From assembly GCA_958415525.1 (NCBI GenBank), contig CATYZE010000009.1, positions 1 to 64,000 of the forward strand: a stretch of DNA of 64,000 bases, in the 5' to 3' direction. Below the pieces are notes generated by a model. The model was not told the origin of the DNA, ran no database searches, and saw only the letters and a program-made list of their open reading frames with translations. The position numbers and the translations under genes were made by a program. The DNA is from an uncultured Collinsella sp. (lineage in GTDB: Bacteria; Actinomycetota; Coriobacteriia; Coriobacteriales; Coriobacteriaceae). Shown piece by piece: positions 50,689-59,386 of the stretch; position 1 is the first letter of the stretch; each line of letters opens with the position of its first letter.

Positions 50689-53412
50689 TTACTTCTTCTT
50701 TTTGCTCGGCATCGAGACTTTGATGCCTTGGGCGGACTTGGTTACGCGAGAGCGCTTGGCTCCGGTACCCTTCTTTTTCTTGGGCTGGGTCTGCGCCACG
50801 CCCTCGAGTGCACGGGCCTCGGCCTCGCGGACAGTGCGCGCCTCACGGCGCTGCGCCATATCGGCGGCAACGCGCTTGGCAAAACGCTCCGCCGTCGAAC
50901 CCGTCGAGCTCACCTTACCGCCACCGCGGCCCAGGCGGACGCGCACACCGCGGCCAAAACCAGTTGCGGCATGACGACGACGCGGCTTAAGCGAATCCAT
51001 CATCGTGGCGAGCTTAAAGAACACCGAGCAGGTAAAGGCCACGATGACAGCCAAGATAACCATCTGGCCCATCGTCAGGTTGGCAATAGACAGAAGCTTC
51101 GGGAATCCGATAACGCCCGTCAGGATGCCGGCGACTACAAACACAAAGAGCACCACACGTAGGGGCGTGAGAGGCTGCGAGATGCGCCAGATCAGGCTGA
51201 CGCTCGCAGCGCACGAAGTAAGCAGGCACATCGTAGACAGCGTGAGCTGGTTAAAGCCAAACACGCGCGCCACAAAGATATCGAGCGCCGCGGCCAAAAT
51301 GACCGCAATCGACGCCGGCAGTGCTCGCTTGAGCACGTTCGTCAGGAACGACCCCTTCACGCGAGCATTATTGGGCTCCAGGCCCAACACAAAGCCCGGC
51401 GCGCCGATGCAGAAGAAGTTGATGAGCGTCATCTGGATGGGCTCGAAAGGGTACGGCGGCAGCGCGATGCACAGCGCCGCCAGGCCCATCGAGAACAGCG
51501 TCTTGGTCAAGAACAGCGAAGCCGAACGCTGCAGGTTGTTGATGGAGCGACGGCCCTCGGCCACCACGGCGGGCATCGAGGCAAAGTCGTTGTCGACGAG
51601 CACGATCTCGGCCACGTTACGCGCGGCATCGGAGCCGGCCGCCATGGCGACGGAGCAGTCGGCCTCCTTAAGCGCCAGCACGTCGTTGACGCCGTCACCC
51701 GTCATGGCCACGGTGTGCTCGCGGCGCTTGAGCGCCTGCACGAGCTCGCGCTTCTGCTGCGGGGTCACACGACCAAAGACATGGTAGCGGTCCACTGCGG
51801 CATCGAGCTTGGCCGGCGTATCGAGCGTCGTGGCGTCCACATAAGCGTCCGCACCCGGCACGCCCACCACGCGCGCGATCGACGACACCGTGCGCGGGTC
51901 GTCGCCACTGATCACGTTGAGGGTCACGCCCTGCTCGTTAAAGTAGCCGATGGTCTCGGCCGCCGAGGTACGAATCTCGTCGCGGATGGTCACAAAGCCC
52001 ATGGGCTCGGCCTCGCCCACCATATCGCCATCGGGCGTAAAGCCGTCCACGCGCGCCACCACGAGCACGCGGCAGGTATCGGCAAGCTCGGCGACACGGT
52101 TCTCGACCTGGGCAAACGCACGATCAGAGAGCACAAACTGCGCCGCGCCCATCACATAGGAGCCCTGCGCAAACGAGGCGCCACTCCACTTTTTGGAGGA
52201 CGAGAACGGAATGACCGCCAGCGGCTCAGACACCTCGACCGGGCGATCGGCGTAATAGTTGAGCAGCGCCTGGCAGGTCTCGTTGGCATCGGCCGAAGTC
52301 GCACGCGCCACGTTAGCCAGAGCAAAATCGAGCACCGTGGTATCGACGGGAACGGCGGCGTCACCCTCCCCTGCGCCCATGTCAAAGCCCTCGATCGGCA
52401 GCGGATACGTACCCTCGACCTCCATGCGACCCGACGTGATGGTGCCCGTCTTGTCCAGGCACAGCACGTCGACGCGAGCGAGCGTCTCGATGCAGTAGAG
52501 CTGCTGCGCCAGAACCTTGCGGCGGGCCAGGCGCACCGTGGCGATGGCGAGCACCGACGAGGTCAGCAGCACCAGGCCTTGCGGGATCATACCCAGCAGG
52601 GCGCCCACCGTGGACAGCAGCGCCGACGAGGGCACATGGCCGGCCAACAGCTCGGAGAAGCACCACGAAAGCGCGCTATCGCCCGGGGTTCCCGCGGCAT
52701 CCCACAGCTCGCTCACACTCGAGGCAAACAACGCCAAACCGAGCGGGATCATGATGATGCTCGCAAAGCGCACGATGGCGTTCAGCGCGTTCATGATCTC
52801 GGAATTGACCTTTTTGACGTACTTGGCCTCGTTATTAATTTTGGCTACGTAGTTGTCGGCGCCGACATGGATCACGCGGGCGCGCAGCAGGCCCGAGTCG
52901 ATAAAGCTGCCGCTCATGAGCTCGGAACCGGTCTGTTTTTTTATAAGGTCGCTCTCGCCCGTCAGCAGGCTCTCGTTCACGAGCGCCTCGCCCGAAACCA
53001 CCACGGCGTCAGCGGGAATCTGGTCGCCGCGCCCCAGGCGGATGATGTCGTCGAGCACGATCTGATCCAGGTCGAGCTCCACCTCGGAGCCGTCGCGCAC
53101 CGCGATGGCCTTCTTGGAGGTCAGCAGCGTGAGCTTATCGACCATCTTCTTGGAACGCATGGACTGAATGACGCCAATAGCGGTATTGAGGAACACCACG
53201 AACAGGAACGTCAGATTCTTAAACGAACCGGTCAAAATGACCAGGAACGCCAAGATCACGTTGATCAAATTGAACAGCGTGCAGAGGTTCTCGATGATGA
53301 GCTCTTTGACCGACTTGGTCTTGAGCTCCATGTTGCGGTTGATCTTACCGGCGGCGATGCGCTCCTCGACCTCGGCGGTCGAGAGTCCGCGCTCGATATC
53401 CGTTGCTGCCAT
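50689..53412 (-). CDS. P-type cation-transporting ATPase
   Basis: Ion pump of 907 residues. The phosphorylated Asp320 is in VLCLDKTGTITSG; the actuator has VNESLLTGES, and the hinge MTGDGVNDVLALKEADCSVAMAAGSDAARNVAE. The fourth-helix motif reads IPQGLVLLTS, where calcium/magnesium pumps usually have PEGL, so the ion cannot be told; the closest general type is the CtpE/YkuL-like group of calcium uptake pumps. About ten membrane helices are seen. A C-terminal basic tail of about 100 residues ends in KKKK. The start at 53412 is chosen over GTG/ATG further up; no strong ribosome site is present. Confidence 0.9.
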   Translation of the reverse strand: MAATDIERGLSTAEVEERIAAGKINRNMELKTKSVKELIIENLCTLFNLINVILAFLVILTGSFKNLTFLFVVFLNTAIGVIQSMRSKKMVDKLTLLTSKKAIAVRDGSEVELDLDQIVLDDIIRLGRGDQIPADAVVVSGEALVNESLLTGESDLIKKQTGSELMSGSFIDSGLLRARVIHVGADNYVAKINNEAKYVKKVNSEIMNALNAIVRFASIIMIPLGLALFASSVSELWDAAGTPGDSALSWCFSELLAGHVPSSALLSTVGALLGMIPQGLVLLTSSVLAIATVRLARRKVLAQQLYCIETLARVDVLCLDKTGTITSGRMEVEGTYPLPIEGFDMGAGEGDAAVPVDTTVLDFALANVARATSADANETCQALLNYYADRPVEVSEPLAVIPFSSSKKWSGASFAQGSYVMGAAQFVLSDRAFAQVENRVAELADTCRVLVVARVDGFTPDGDMVGEAEPMGFVTIRDEIRTSAAETIGYFNEQGVTLNVISGDDPRTVSSIARVVGVPGADAYVDATTLDTPAKLDAAVDRYHVFGRVTPQQKRELVQALKRREHTVAMTGDGVNDVLALKEADCSVAMAAGSDAARNVAEIVLVDNDFASMPAVVAEGRRSINNLQRSASLFLTKTLFSMGLAALCIALPPYPFEPIQMTLINFFCIGAPGFVLGLEPNNARVKGSFLTNVLKRALPASIAVILAAALDIFVARVFGFNQLTLSTMCLLTSCAASVSLIWRISQPLTPLRVVLFVFVVAGILTGVIGFPKLLSIANLTMGQMVILAVIVAFTCSVFFKLATMMDSLKPRRRHAATGFGRGVRVRLGRGGGKVSSTGSTAERFAKRVAADMAQRREARTVREAEARALEGVAQTQPKKKKGTGAKRSRVTKSAQGIKVSMPSKKKK

Positions 53413-53448
53413 ACCACGTCCCATCACGTCGCGTCGGTATAAGAAAAA

Positions 53449-53476
53449 CCGCCCGGACCATGCGAGGTTCGGACGG
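53449..53476 (-). terminator. Terminator of tRNA-Arg(CCG)
   Basis: On the minus strand CCGTCCG pairs with CGGGCGG (plus positions 53470-53476 and 53449-53455) with one wobble, followed by TTTTTC. Confidence 0.8.
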
Positions 53477-53488
53477 CCTTACGTTCGA

Positions 53489-53565
53489 TGGTGCCCCATG
53501 TTGGATTCGAACCAACGGCCTTCTGCTCCGGAGGCAGACGCTCTAATCCCCTGAGCTAATAGGGC
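53489..53565 (-). tRNA. tRNA-Arg(CCG)
   Basis: Read on the minus strand the gene starts GCCCTAT and ends ATGGGGC-A-CCA, giving a 7-bp acceptor stem with one G-U pair. The D arm is GCTC/GAGC, the anticodon stem TCTGC/GCAGA holds the loop CTCCGGA with anticodon CCG, and the T arm is GTTGG-TTCGAAT-CCAAC. The CCA end is encoded. It decodes CGG. Confidence 0.95.
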
Positions 53566-53711
53566 CAACATTTGGCATTATACCCAAGTGCACCACGGGC
53601 TATCAAAATAAAAGAAAAAGCTTTGCAATTCCGAGGAAGACACGGCGCAACGGCTCACTTTAGAAGGCAAAAGCGAATCAGATAGTATAAACTCTCATGC
53701 ACCATATATAC

Positions 53712-53736
53712 ACGGCTCGCGATGCGGGCCGTTTTT
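53712..53736 (+). promoter_or_regulatory. Possible transcription attenuator before aroF
   Basis: ACGGCTCGC (53712-53720) pairs with GCGGGCCGT (53724-53732), one wobble, loop GAT, and the T run TTTTT (53732-53736) follows. Genes to the left (tRNA, ATPase) are on the other strand, so no plus-strand message needs ending here; it lies between a likely -10 (TAGTAT near 53684) and the aroF start. A short open frame beginning ATG at 53697 has a Tyr codon directly before the stem. Confidence 0.5.
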
Positions 53737-53769
53737 GCAAGGGTTATCCATCGATGCGAGAGGCACACC

Positions 53770-54792
53770 ATGATTGCAATTTTAAAGCAGAGCGCCAGCG
53801 ACGAGGCCGTCAGCCATATCGTCAGCTGGATTGAGAAAAAGGGCCTGAAGACCGACGTCTCGCGCGGCGAGAACGAGACGATCATCGGCCTCGTGGGCGA
53901 CACGACCAAGATCGACCCGTTCCTGCTCGAGTCCATGGACGTCGTCGAGCGCGTACAGCGCGTCTCCGAGCCGTTCAAGCGCGCCAACCGCAAGTTCCAC
54001 CCCGAGGACTCCGTCATCGACTGCGGCCACGGCGTCAAGATCGGCGGCGACCAGTTCCAGGTCATCGCCGGCCCCTGCTCCGTCGAGGGCGAGAACCTCA
54101 TCCGCATCGCCCGCCGCGTGAAGGCCGCCGGCGCCACGATGCTGCGCGGCGGCGCCTACAAGCCGCGCACCTCCCCGTACGCCTACCAGGGCATGGGCCC
54201 CGCCGGCCTTGACCTGCTGTGCGAGGCATCGGCCGAGCTCGACATGCCGATCGTCACTGAGATCATGGACCCGCGCGACGTGCAGATCTTCCTGGACAAG
54301 AAGATTGACGTCATGCAGATCGGCGCCCGCAACGCCCAGAACTTCCCCCTGCTCAAAGAGGTCGGCAAGACGCAGACCCCGATCCTGCTCAAGCGCGGCA
54401 TGTCCGGCACGATCGACGAGCTGCTCATGGCCGCCGAGTACATCATGAGCGAGGGCAACGACAACGTCATCCTGTGCGAGCGCGGCATCCGCACCTTCGA
54501 GACCCGCACCCGCAACACATTCGACCTCAACGCCGTGCCGGTGCTGCACCACCTGTCGCACCTGCCCGTCGTCGCCGACCCCAGCCACGCCACCGGCTAC
54601 ACCCGCTACGTTGAGCCCATGGCGCTCGCCGCGACCGCTTGCGGCGCCAACGGTCTGGAGATCGAGGTCCACGACGAGCCGAGCCGCGCCTGGTCCGACG
54701 GCGCCCAGGCCCTCACCCCTGATCAGTTCGACGACACCATGCGCCGCATCCGAGCCATCCGCGAGGTTGTCTGCCAAGAGACCATGGAGTAG
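53770..54792 (+). CDS. aroF: 3-deoxy-7-phosphoheptulonate synthase (type I-beta, with FL domain)
   Basis: First step of aromatic synthesis, joining PEP and erythrose 4-phosphate. An N-terminal ferredoxin-like regulatory domain (about 1-70) precedes the catalytic barrel: FQVIAGPCSVEGENLI, GGAYKPRTSPYAYQGMG, DVMQIGARNAQNF, LKRGMSGTIDELLMAAEYI and PVVADPSHATGYTRYVEPMA. The layout matches Thermotoga-type enzymes, where that domain mediates Phe/Tyr inhibition. Length 340. ATG at 53770 lies after AGAGG. First gene of the aro cluster, behind a possible attenuator; tyrA starts 3 nt after it. Confidence 0.96.
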   Translation: MIAILKQSASDEAVSHIVSWIEKKGLKTDVSRGENETIIGLVGDTTKIDPFLLESMDVVERVQRVSEPFKRANRKFHPEDSVIDCGHGVKIGGDQFQVIAGPCSVEGENLIRIARRVKAAGATMLRGGAYKPRTSPYAYQGMGPAGLDLLCEASAELDMPIVTEIMDPRDVQIFLDKKIDVMQIGARNAQNFPLLKEVGKTQTPILLKRGMSGTIDELLMAAEYIMSEGNDNVILCERGIRTFETRTRNTFDLNAVPVLHHLSHLPVVADPSHATGYTRYVEPMALAATACGANGLEIEVHDEPSRAWSDGAQALTPDQFDDTMRRIRAIREVVCQETME

Positions 54793-54795
54793 CCC

Positions 54796-55710
54796 ATGGG
54801 TACGGTAAGAAACGCACGCGTTAACCAGGGTGGCCCCAAGTGCGCCGGCATCGTGGGCCTGGGCCTCATCGGCGGCAGCTTTGCCCGCGGCTATGCGCAG
54901 GCGGACGTCCGCGTGCTGGCCTGGGACCCCGATGACGATGTCATGACAGCAGCCAGCATGGGCACCGTTGCCGGCGAGCTCAACGACGAGACGCTCGGCG
55001 AGTGCGACATCATCGTCCTGGCTTGCTACCCCGAAGCCTGCATCGAGTGGCTCGAGGCACACGCCCAGGCACTCGCCGACGCCACCGATACCGAGGCCAT
55101 CATGGGCCCCGTGGTGATCGACACGGTGGGCGTCAAGGGCATCGTGTGCGAGCGCGCCTTTGAGCTCGCCCGCGAGCACGGCTTCTACTTTGTGGGCGCG
55201 CACCCCATGGCGGGCACGCAGTTCTCGGGCTACGCGCACTCCCGCGCCGACCTGTTCCAGGGCGCACCGCTGGTGCTCGTGCCGCCCGCGGTGGACGATG
55301 CACTTAAGCTGGAGCTTTTGGGCCAGGTGCGCGAGATGGTGCGCCCCCTGGGCTTTGGCAATTTCAGCGTGACCAGCGCTGCCGAGCACGACCGCGTCAT
55401 CGCCTTTACGAGCCAGCTCGCGCACGTCGTCTCAAACGCCTACGTTAAGAGCCCGACCGCTCAGGTCCACCATGGCTTTTCGGCCGGTAGCTACCGCGAC
55501 CTCACCCGCGTGGCACACCTCAACCCACAGATGTGGTCCGAGCTCATGATCGACGACGCTGACGCTCTCGCCTTCGAGATCGACCATCTCATCGAATCGC
55601 TCGGCGCCTACAGCCGCGCACTCAAGGACCGCGACCAGCGCTATCTGGAGAACCTCCTTGCCGAGGGCGACCGCATTAAGCGCGCGCTCGACGACGAGGC
55701 CTCGCACTAA
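54796..55710 (+). CDS. tyrA: Prephenate dehydrogenase
   Basis: Oxidative decarboxylation of prephenate to 4-hydroxyphenylpyruvate on the tyrosine branch. Rossmann loop GIVGLGLIGGSFARGY, HPMAGTQFSGYAHS with the catalytic His region, and the helical dimer domain with FTSQLAHVVSNAYV. The 304 residues end without an ACT domain, so allosteric tyrosine control is not expected from this chain. It starts 3 nt after aroF with GGAG upstream. Confidence 0.94.
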   Translation: MGTVRNARVNQGGPKCAGIVGLGLIGGSFARGYAQADVRVLAWDPDDDVMTAASMGTVAGELNDETLGECDIIVLACYPEACIEWLEAHAQALADATDTEAIMGPVVIDTVGVKGIVCERAFELAREHGFYFVGAHPMAGTQFSGYAHSRADLFQGAPLVLVPPAVDDALKLELLGQVREMVRPLGFGNFSVTSAAEHDRVIAFTSQLAHVVSNAYVKSPTAQVHHGFSAGSYRDLTRVAHLNPQMWSELMIDDADALAFEIDHLIESLGAYSRALKDRDQRYLENLLAEGDRIKRALDDEASH

Positions 55711-55746
55711 ACCACCTACCACGCCAGGTCGAAAGGACCGAAGCTT

Positions 55747-56853
55747 ATGGCGATTACCATCGATATCGACACTGCACGCCCCTACCAAGTGCATGTGGGC
55801 ACGTTTTTGCTGGAGCAGGCGGGCGAGCTCGTGCGCGCCACCGCCGGCGGCTCGCGCGCCGTCATCGTGACGGACACCAACGTAGGTCCGCTCTACCAGA
55901 TGCCCGTTAAGCAGAGCCTTGAGACAGCTGGCTACGAGGTGTGCATCTGCACCTTCGAGGCCGGCGAGGCCCATAAGCGCGCCGAGACCTACGTTGCCAT
56001 TTTGGAGTTTGTGGCCGAGCACGAGCTTTCGCGCTCCGACGTGATCGTGGCGCTCGGCGGCGGCGTCGTGGGCGACGTGGCCGGCTTTGTGGCCGCCACG
56101 TACATGCGCGGCTGCAAGTTTGTGCAGATCCCCACGAGCCTACTCGCCATGGTGGATTCGTCGGTCGGCGGCAAGACGGCCATCGACTTGGCTGCCGGCA
56201 AGAACCTCGCCGGCGCGTTTTGGCAGCCGAGCGTGGTTATCGCCGACGTGGGGTGTCTGGCGACCCTCACGCCCGAGCAGTTCGCCGACGGCTGCGGCGA
56301 GGTCGTCAAGCACGCCGTTATCGCCGATCCCGAGCTTTTCGACGAGCTGGAGAAGACCCCGCTCACGCTGGAACTCCTCAATAAGGACGTGGCTCGCGTG
56401 GCGCTCATTATCGCCCGCAATATCGACATCAAGCGCGCCGTGGTCGTTGCCGATGAGCGCGAGACTAACCAGCGCAAGCTGCTCAACTTTGGACACAGCG
56501 CCGGACACGCCGTCGAGGCCTGCGAGCACTTTGAGCTCGGGCACGGCAACTGCGTGTCGATCGGTATGGGCATCATCACGCGCGCCGCGGCCCTGCACGG
56601 CGTTTGCGATGCTGCACTGCCCGGTCGTATTGAGGAACTCTGCGCCCGCCATGGCCTCAAGACCCGCTGCGGCCTAGATGCCGATGCCGTCTTTGCCGAG
56701 GCGCTCCACGACAAGAAGCGTGCGGGCGACACCATCGATCTGGTGATTCCGCACGACATCGGCCGCTGCAGCATCGACCGCACGCCGCTTTCCACCTTCC
56801 ACGATTTAATTGCCGAGGGCCTCGGCCAGAAGGGAGACGCATCCGCATGCTAG
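55747..56853 (+). CDS. aroB: 3-dehydroquinate synthase
   Basis: NAD- and zinc-dependent second step of the shikimate pathway. Visible: VALGGGVVGDVAGFVAATYMRG, PTSLLAMVDSSVGGKTAIDLAAGKN, and the zinc ligands in CGEVVKHAVI, FGHSAGHAVE and GHGNCVSIGM. Length 368. ATG at 55747 has AAAGGA upstream. Its last 7 bases overlap aroA. Confidence 0.97.
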   Translation: MAITIDIDTARPYQVHVGTFLLEQAGELVRATAGGSRAVIVTDTNVGPLYQMPVKQSLETAGYEVCICTFEAGEAHKRAETYVAILEFVAEHELSRSDVIVALGGGVVGDVAGFVAATYMRGCKFVQIPTSLLAMVDSSVGGKTAIDLAAGKNLAGAFWQPSVVIADVGCLATLTPEQFADGCGEVVKHAVIADPELFDELEKTPLTLELLNKDVARVALIIARNIDIKRAVVVADERETNQRKLLNFGHSAGHAVEACEHFELGHGNCVSIGMGIITRAAALHGVCDAALPGRIEELCARHGLKTRCGLDADAVFAEALHDKKRAGDTIDLVIPHDIGRCSIDRTPLSTFHDLIAEGLGQKGDASAC

Positions 56854-58166
56854 CCCGCATCACCCCGTCCCCGCTCAAGGGCACGGTTCCCGCCATCGCG
56901 TCCAAGTCGATGGCGCATCGCCTCATCATCTGCGCCGCGCTTGCCAACGGCGAGACGCACGTCACCTGCAATACCGCCTGCGCCGACATCGAGGCAACGG
57001 TTCGCTGCCTTACGGCCCTGGGCGCCCGCATCGAAACCGTCGAGGACGGCTTCCAGGTCCATCCCACCATGAAGAGCGTTGAATTTGGCCTGCTCAAAGC
57101 CCTCGCCGGCGGCACACTCGACTGCGGCGAGAGCGGCTCCACGCTGCGCTTTATGCTGCCCGTCGCCTGCGCGCTGGGTGCGGAGGCCACTTTTGTGGGC
57201 CAGGGTCGCCTGGGCGCCCGCCCGCTCTCCCCGCTTTCAGACGAGATCATCGCCGCCGGCTGCGACCTGCAGGGTCTGGGCGGTTTTCCGCTCAAGACGA
57301 GCGGCCGCATGCGCCCGGGCACCTTTGTGCTGCCGGGCAACGTGAGCTCGCAGTATATCTCCGGCCTGCTGCTGGCAGCCCCGCTGCTGGCCCAGCCCTC
57401 CTGCGTGCAGGTGACCGGCCTCATCGAGAGCCGCCCCTACATCAACCTGACGATCCAGGCCATGAAGGCCTTCGGCGTCGAGGTCAATGTTGAGCGCGTG
57501 CCGGCCAAGGATGGCCAGCCCGAGGTCACGAACTTCCGCGTGAGCAGCGGCTCGTACCGCACGCCCGGCAGCGTGGTCGTCGAGGGCGATTGGTCCAACG
57601 CCGCCTTTTGGCTATGCGCCGGCGCCATCGGCACCGACCCCATCACCGTCGAGGGCGTGTCGCTGAGCTCTGCGCAGGGCGACCGCAACGTACTCGCCGC
57701 GCTTTCGCGCTTTGGCGCCCGCATCGTTCGTTCCACCAACGCCGCTACCGTGCAGTCCGACAAGCTCGCCGGCTTTGAGATGAGCGCCCACGACATTCCC
57801 GACCTGGTGCCCGTTATCTCGGCCGTGGCCTCGCTGGCGCAGGGCCGCACGTTCATCCGCGACTGCGCACGCCTGCGCATCAAGGAATCCGACCGCCTGG
57901 TCACGACCACCCGCGAGCTCACCGCGCTGGGCGCGCAGGTGCGCATTGCCGGCGATGACCTCATCATCAAGGGTGTCGATGCCTTCACCGGCGGCGAGGT
58001 CGATTCGCACAACGACCATCGCATCGCCATGATGGTCGCCATCGCCGCAAGCCGCGCCACCGGCGAGGTCGTGATCCACGGCGCCGAGGCTGTCAACAAG
58101 TCCTATCCCGATTTCTTCGACCACTACCGCCTGCTGGGCGGCAAGGTCACACTCGAGGAGGAATAG
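56847..58166 (+). CDS. aroA: 5-enolpyruvylshikimate-3-phosphate synthase
   Basis: Joins shikimate 3-phosphate with PEP. The 439 residues have SKSMAHRLIICAALA at the N-terminus, CGESGSTLRFMLPVA (Firmicutes-like, where E. coli has NAGTAMR), GDWSNAAFWLCAGAI, RLRIKESDRL and SHNDHRIAMMVAIAA. The ESGST loop differs from the glyphosate-sensitive class I sequence; sensitivity cannot be predicted from this alone. ATG at 56847 is inside the end of aroB. Confidence 0.97.
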   Translation: MLARITPSPLKGTVPAIASKSMAHRLIICAALANGETHVTCNTACADIEATVRCLTALGARIETVEDGFQVHPTMKSVEFGLLKALAGGTLDCGESGSTLRFMLPVACALGAEATFVGQGRLGARPLSPLSDEIIAAGCDLQGLGGFPLKTSGRMRPGTFVLPGNVSSQYISGLLLAAPLLAQPSCVQVTGLIESRPYINLTIQAMKAFGVEVNVERVPAKDGQPEVTNFRVSSGSYRTPGSVVVEGDWSNAAFWLCAGAIGTDPITVEGVSLSSAQGDRNVLAALSRFGARIVRSTNAATVQSDKLAGFEMSAHDIPDLVPVISAVASLAQGRTFIRDCARLRIKESDRLVTTTRELTALGAQVRIAGDDLIIKGVDAFTGGEVDSHNDHRIAMMVAIAASRATGEVVIHGAEAVNKSYPDFFDHYRLLGGKVTLEEE

Positions 58167-58167
58167 C

Positions 58168-59265
58168 ATGTCCTCGACCTTTGGCAACGTCTTGCACGTA
58201 AGCATCTTCGGCCAGTCGCATTCCCCCGCCATCGGCTGCTCACTCGATGGCATTCCGGCGGGCATCGCTGTTGACCAGGAGCAGCTGCAGGCCTTCCTCG
58301 ACCGTCGTGCCCCCGGTCGCGACGAGACCGCGACCAAACGCCGCGAGGCCGACGCCGCCCACATCATCGCTGGTGTGGTCGAAGGACATACCACCGGCGC
58401 GCCCATCGCCGCGATTATCGAGAACACCAACACGCGCTCCAAGGATTACTCCGAGCTGCGCCGCAAGCCCCGTCCGGGACATGCGGACTTCCCTGCGCGC
58501 GTGAAGTATCACAACATGCATGATGTCGCCGGTGGCGGGCATTTCTCCGGCCGCCTCACGGCACCCCTGTGCATCGCCGGCGGCATTGCGCTGCAGGCAC
58601 TCGAGGCCCGCGGCATTAACGTGATGGCGCATGTGGCGCAGATCGGCGGCATCTCCGACCTGCCGATGGACGATATGGTCTATCGCGAGGCCGATCGCAA
58701 GGCGATCCTTACGAACGATCTGCCGTGCATTGACGCCGCCGCAGCCGGCCGCATGCGCGAGGAGGTTCTGGCCGCGCGCGACGAGCTCGACAGCATCGGC
58801 GGCATCGTGGAGTGCGGCATTTACGGGCTTCCCACGGGCATCGGCGACCCCATGTTCGACGGCATCGAGAACCGCATCGCGCAAATCGCGTTTGGCATTC
58901 CCGCCGTAAAGGGCGTGGAGTTTGGCATGGGCTTTGCCGTGGCCGCCATGCGCGGCAGCGAGAACAACGATCCGTATCGCATCGATGCCGAGACCGGCGA
59001 GATCGAGGTCGAGTCCAATAACGCCGGCGGCATCCTGGGCGGCATTTCGACCGGCGCGCCCGTCATGTGGCGCATGGCCGTAAAGCCAACGCCCTCAATT
59101 GGCCACGAGCAGCAGACGGTGGACATGGACGCCATGGAAAATGCCGAGCTCTCGGTCCACGGCCGTCACGATCCCTGCATCGTCCCCCGCGCCGTCCCCG
59201 TAGCCGAAGCAGCCGCGGCACTCGCCATCTGGGACGCCCTCCTAGAAGACGCCGCCCAGCGCTAA
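58168..59265 (+). CDS. aroC: Chorismate synthase
   Basis: Last common step, a flavin-dependent elimination giving chorismate. FGQSHSPAIGCSLDGIPAG, KPRPGHADFPARVKYHNMHDVAGGGHFSGRLTA (described by position 107-139), NNAGGILGGISTGAPV and HDPCIVPRAVPVAEA are the family signatures. Length 365. ATG follows the aroA stop after one base, with GAGGAGG upstream. A 36-bp inverted repeat lies between it and pheA. Confidence 0.97.
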   Translation: MSSTFGNVLHVSIFGQSHSPAIGCSLDGIPAGIAVDQEQLQAFLDRRAPGRDETATKRREADAAHIIAGVVEGHTTGAPIAAIIENTNTRSKDYSELRRKPRPGHADFPARVKYHNMHDVAGGGHFSGRLTAPLCIAGGIALQALEARGINVMAHVAQIGGISDLPMDDMVYREADRKAILTNDLPCIDAAAAGRMREEVLAARDELDSIGGIVECGIYGLPTGIGDPMFDGIENRIAQIAFGIPAVKGVEFGMGFAVAAMRGSENNDPYRIDAETGEIEVESNNAGGILGGISTGAPVMWRMAVKPTPSIGHEQQTVDMDAMENAELSVHGRHDPCIVPRAVPVAEAAAALAIWDALLEDAAQR

Positions 59266-59277
59266 GCACCACCCACC

Positions 59278-59357
59278 CGGTGATTTTTCTGGGACGGGGA
59301 TTAAAAAATCATTGCGTACCTAATGATTTTTTAATCCCCGTCCCAGAAAAATCACCG
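59278..59357. repeat. 80-bp perfect hairpin between aroC and pheA
   Basis: Positions 59278-59313 and 59322-59357 are exact reverse complements over 36 bp, with the 8-nt centre GCGTACCT. The arms contain TCTGGGACGGGGATT, so the GGGAC/GTCCC core links it to the other REP-like repeats here. It fills most of the 121-nt gap and would form a very stable RNA hairpin inside the aro message. Confidence 0.93.
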
Positions 59358-59386
59358 CAGTCCCCCTACACGTGAAAGGGGTCCCC

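Noticed and set aside
53571..53770. T-box riboswitch upstream of aroF
   Set aside because: No T-box consensus (AGGGTGGNACCGCG) or specifier loop was found in the 200 nt; only the terminator hairpin is supported.
53428..53770. Integrated prophage or island at the tRNA-Arg genes
   Set aside because: No integrase, no duplicated tRNA 3' end and only conserved metabolic genes lie beside either tRNA.
53782..55425. 547-codon minus-strand frame across aroF and tyrA
   Set aside because: Codon-bias shadow; the plus-strand genes have clear motifs and ribosome sites.
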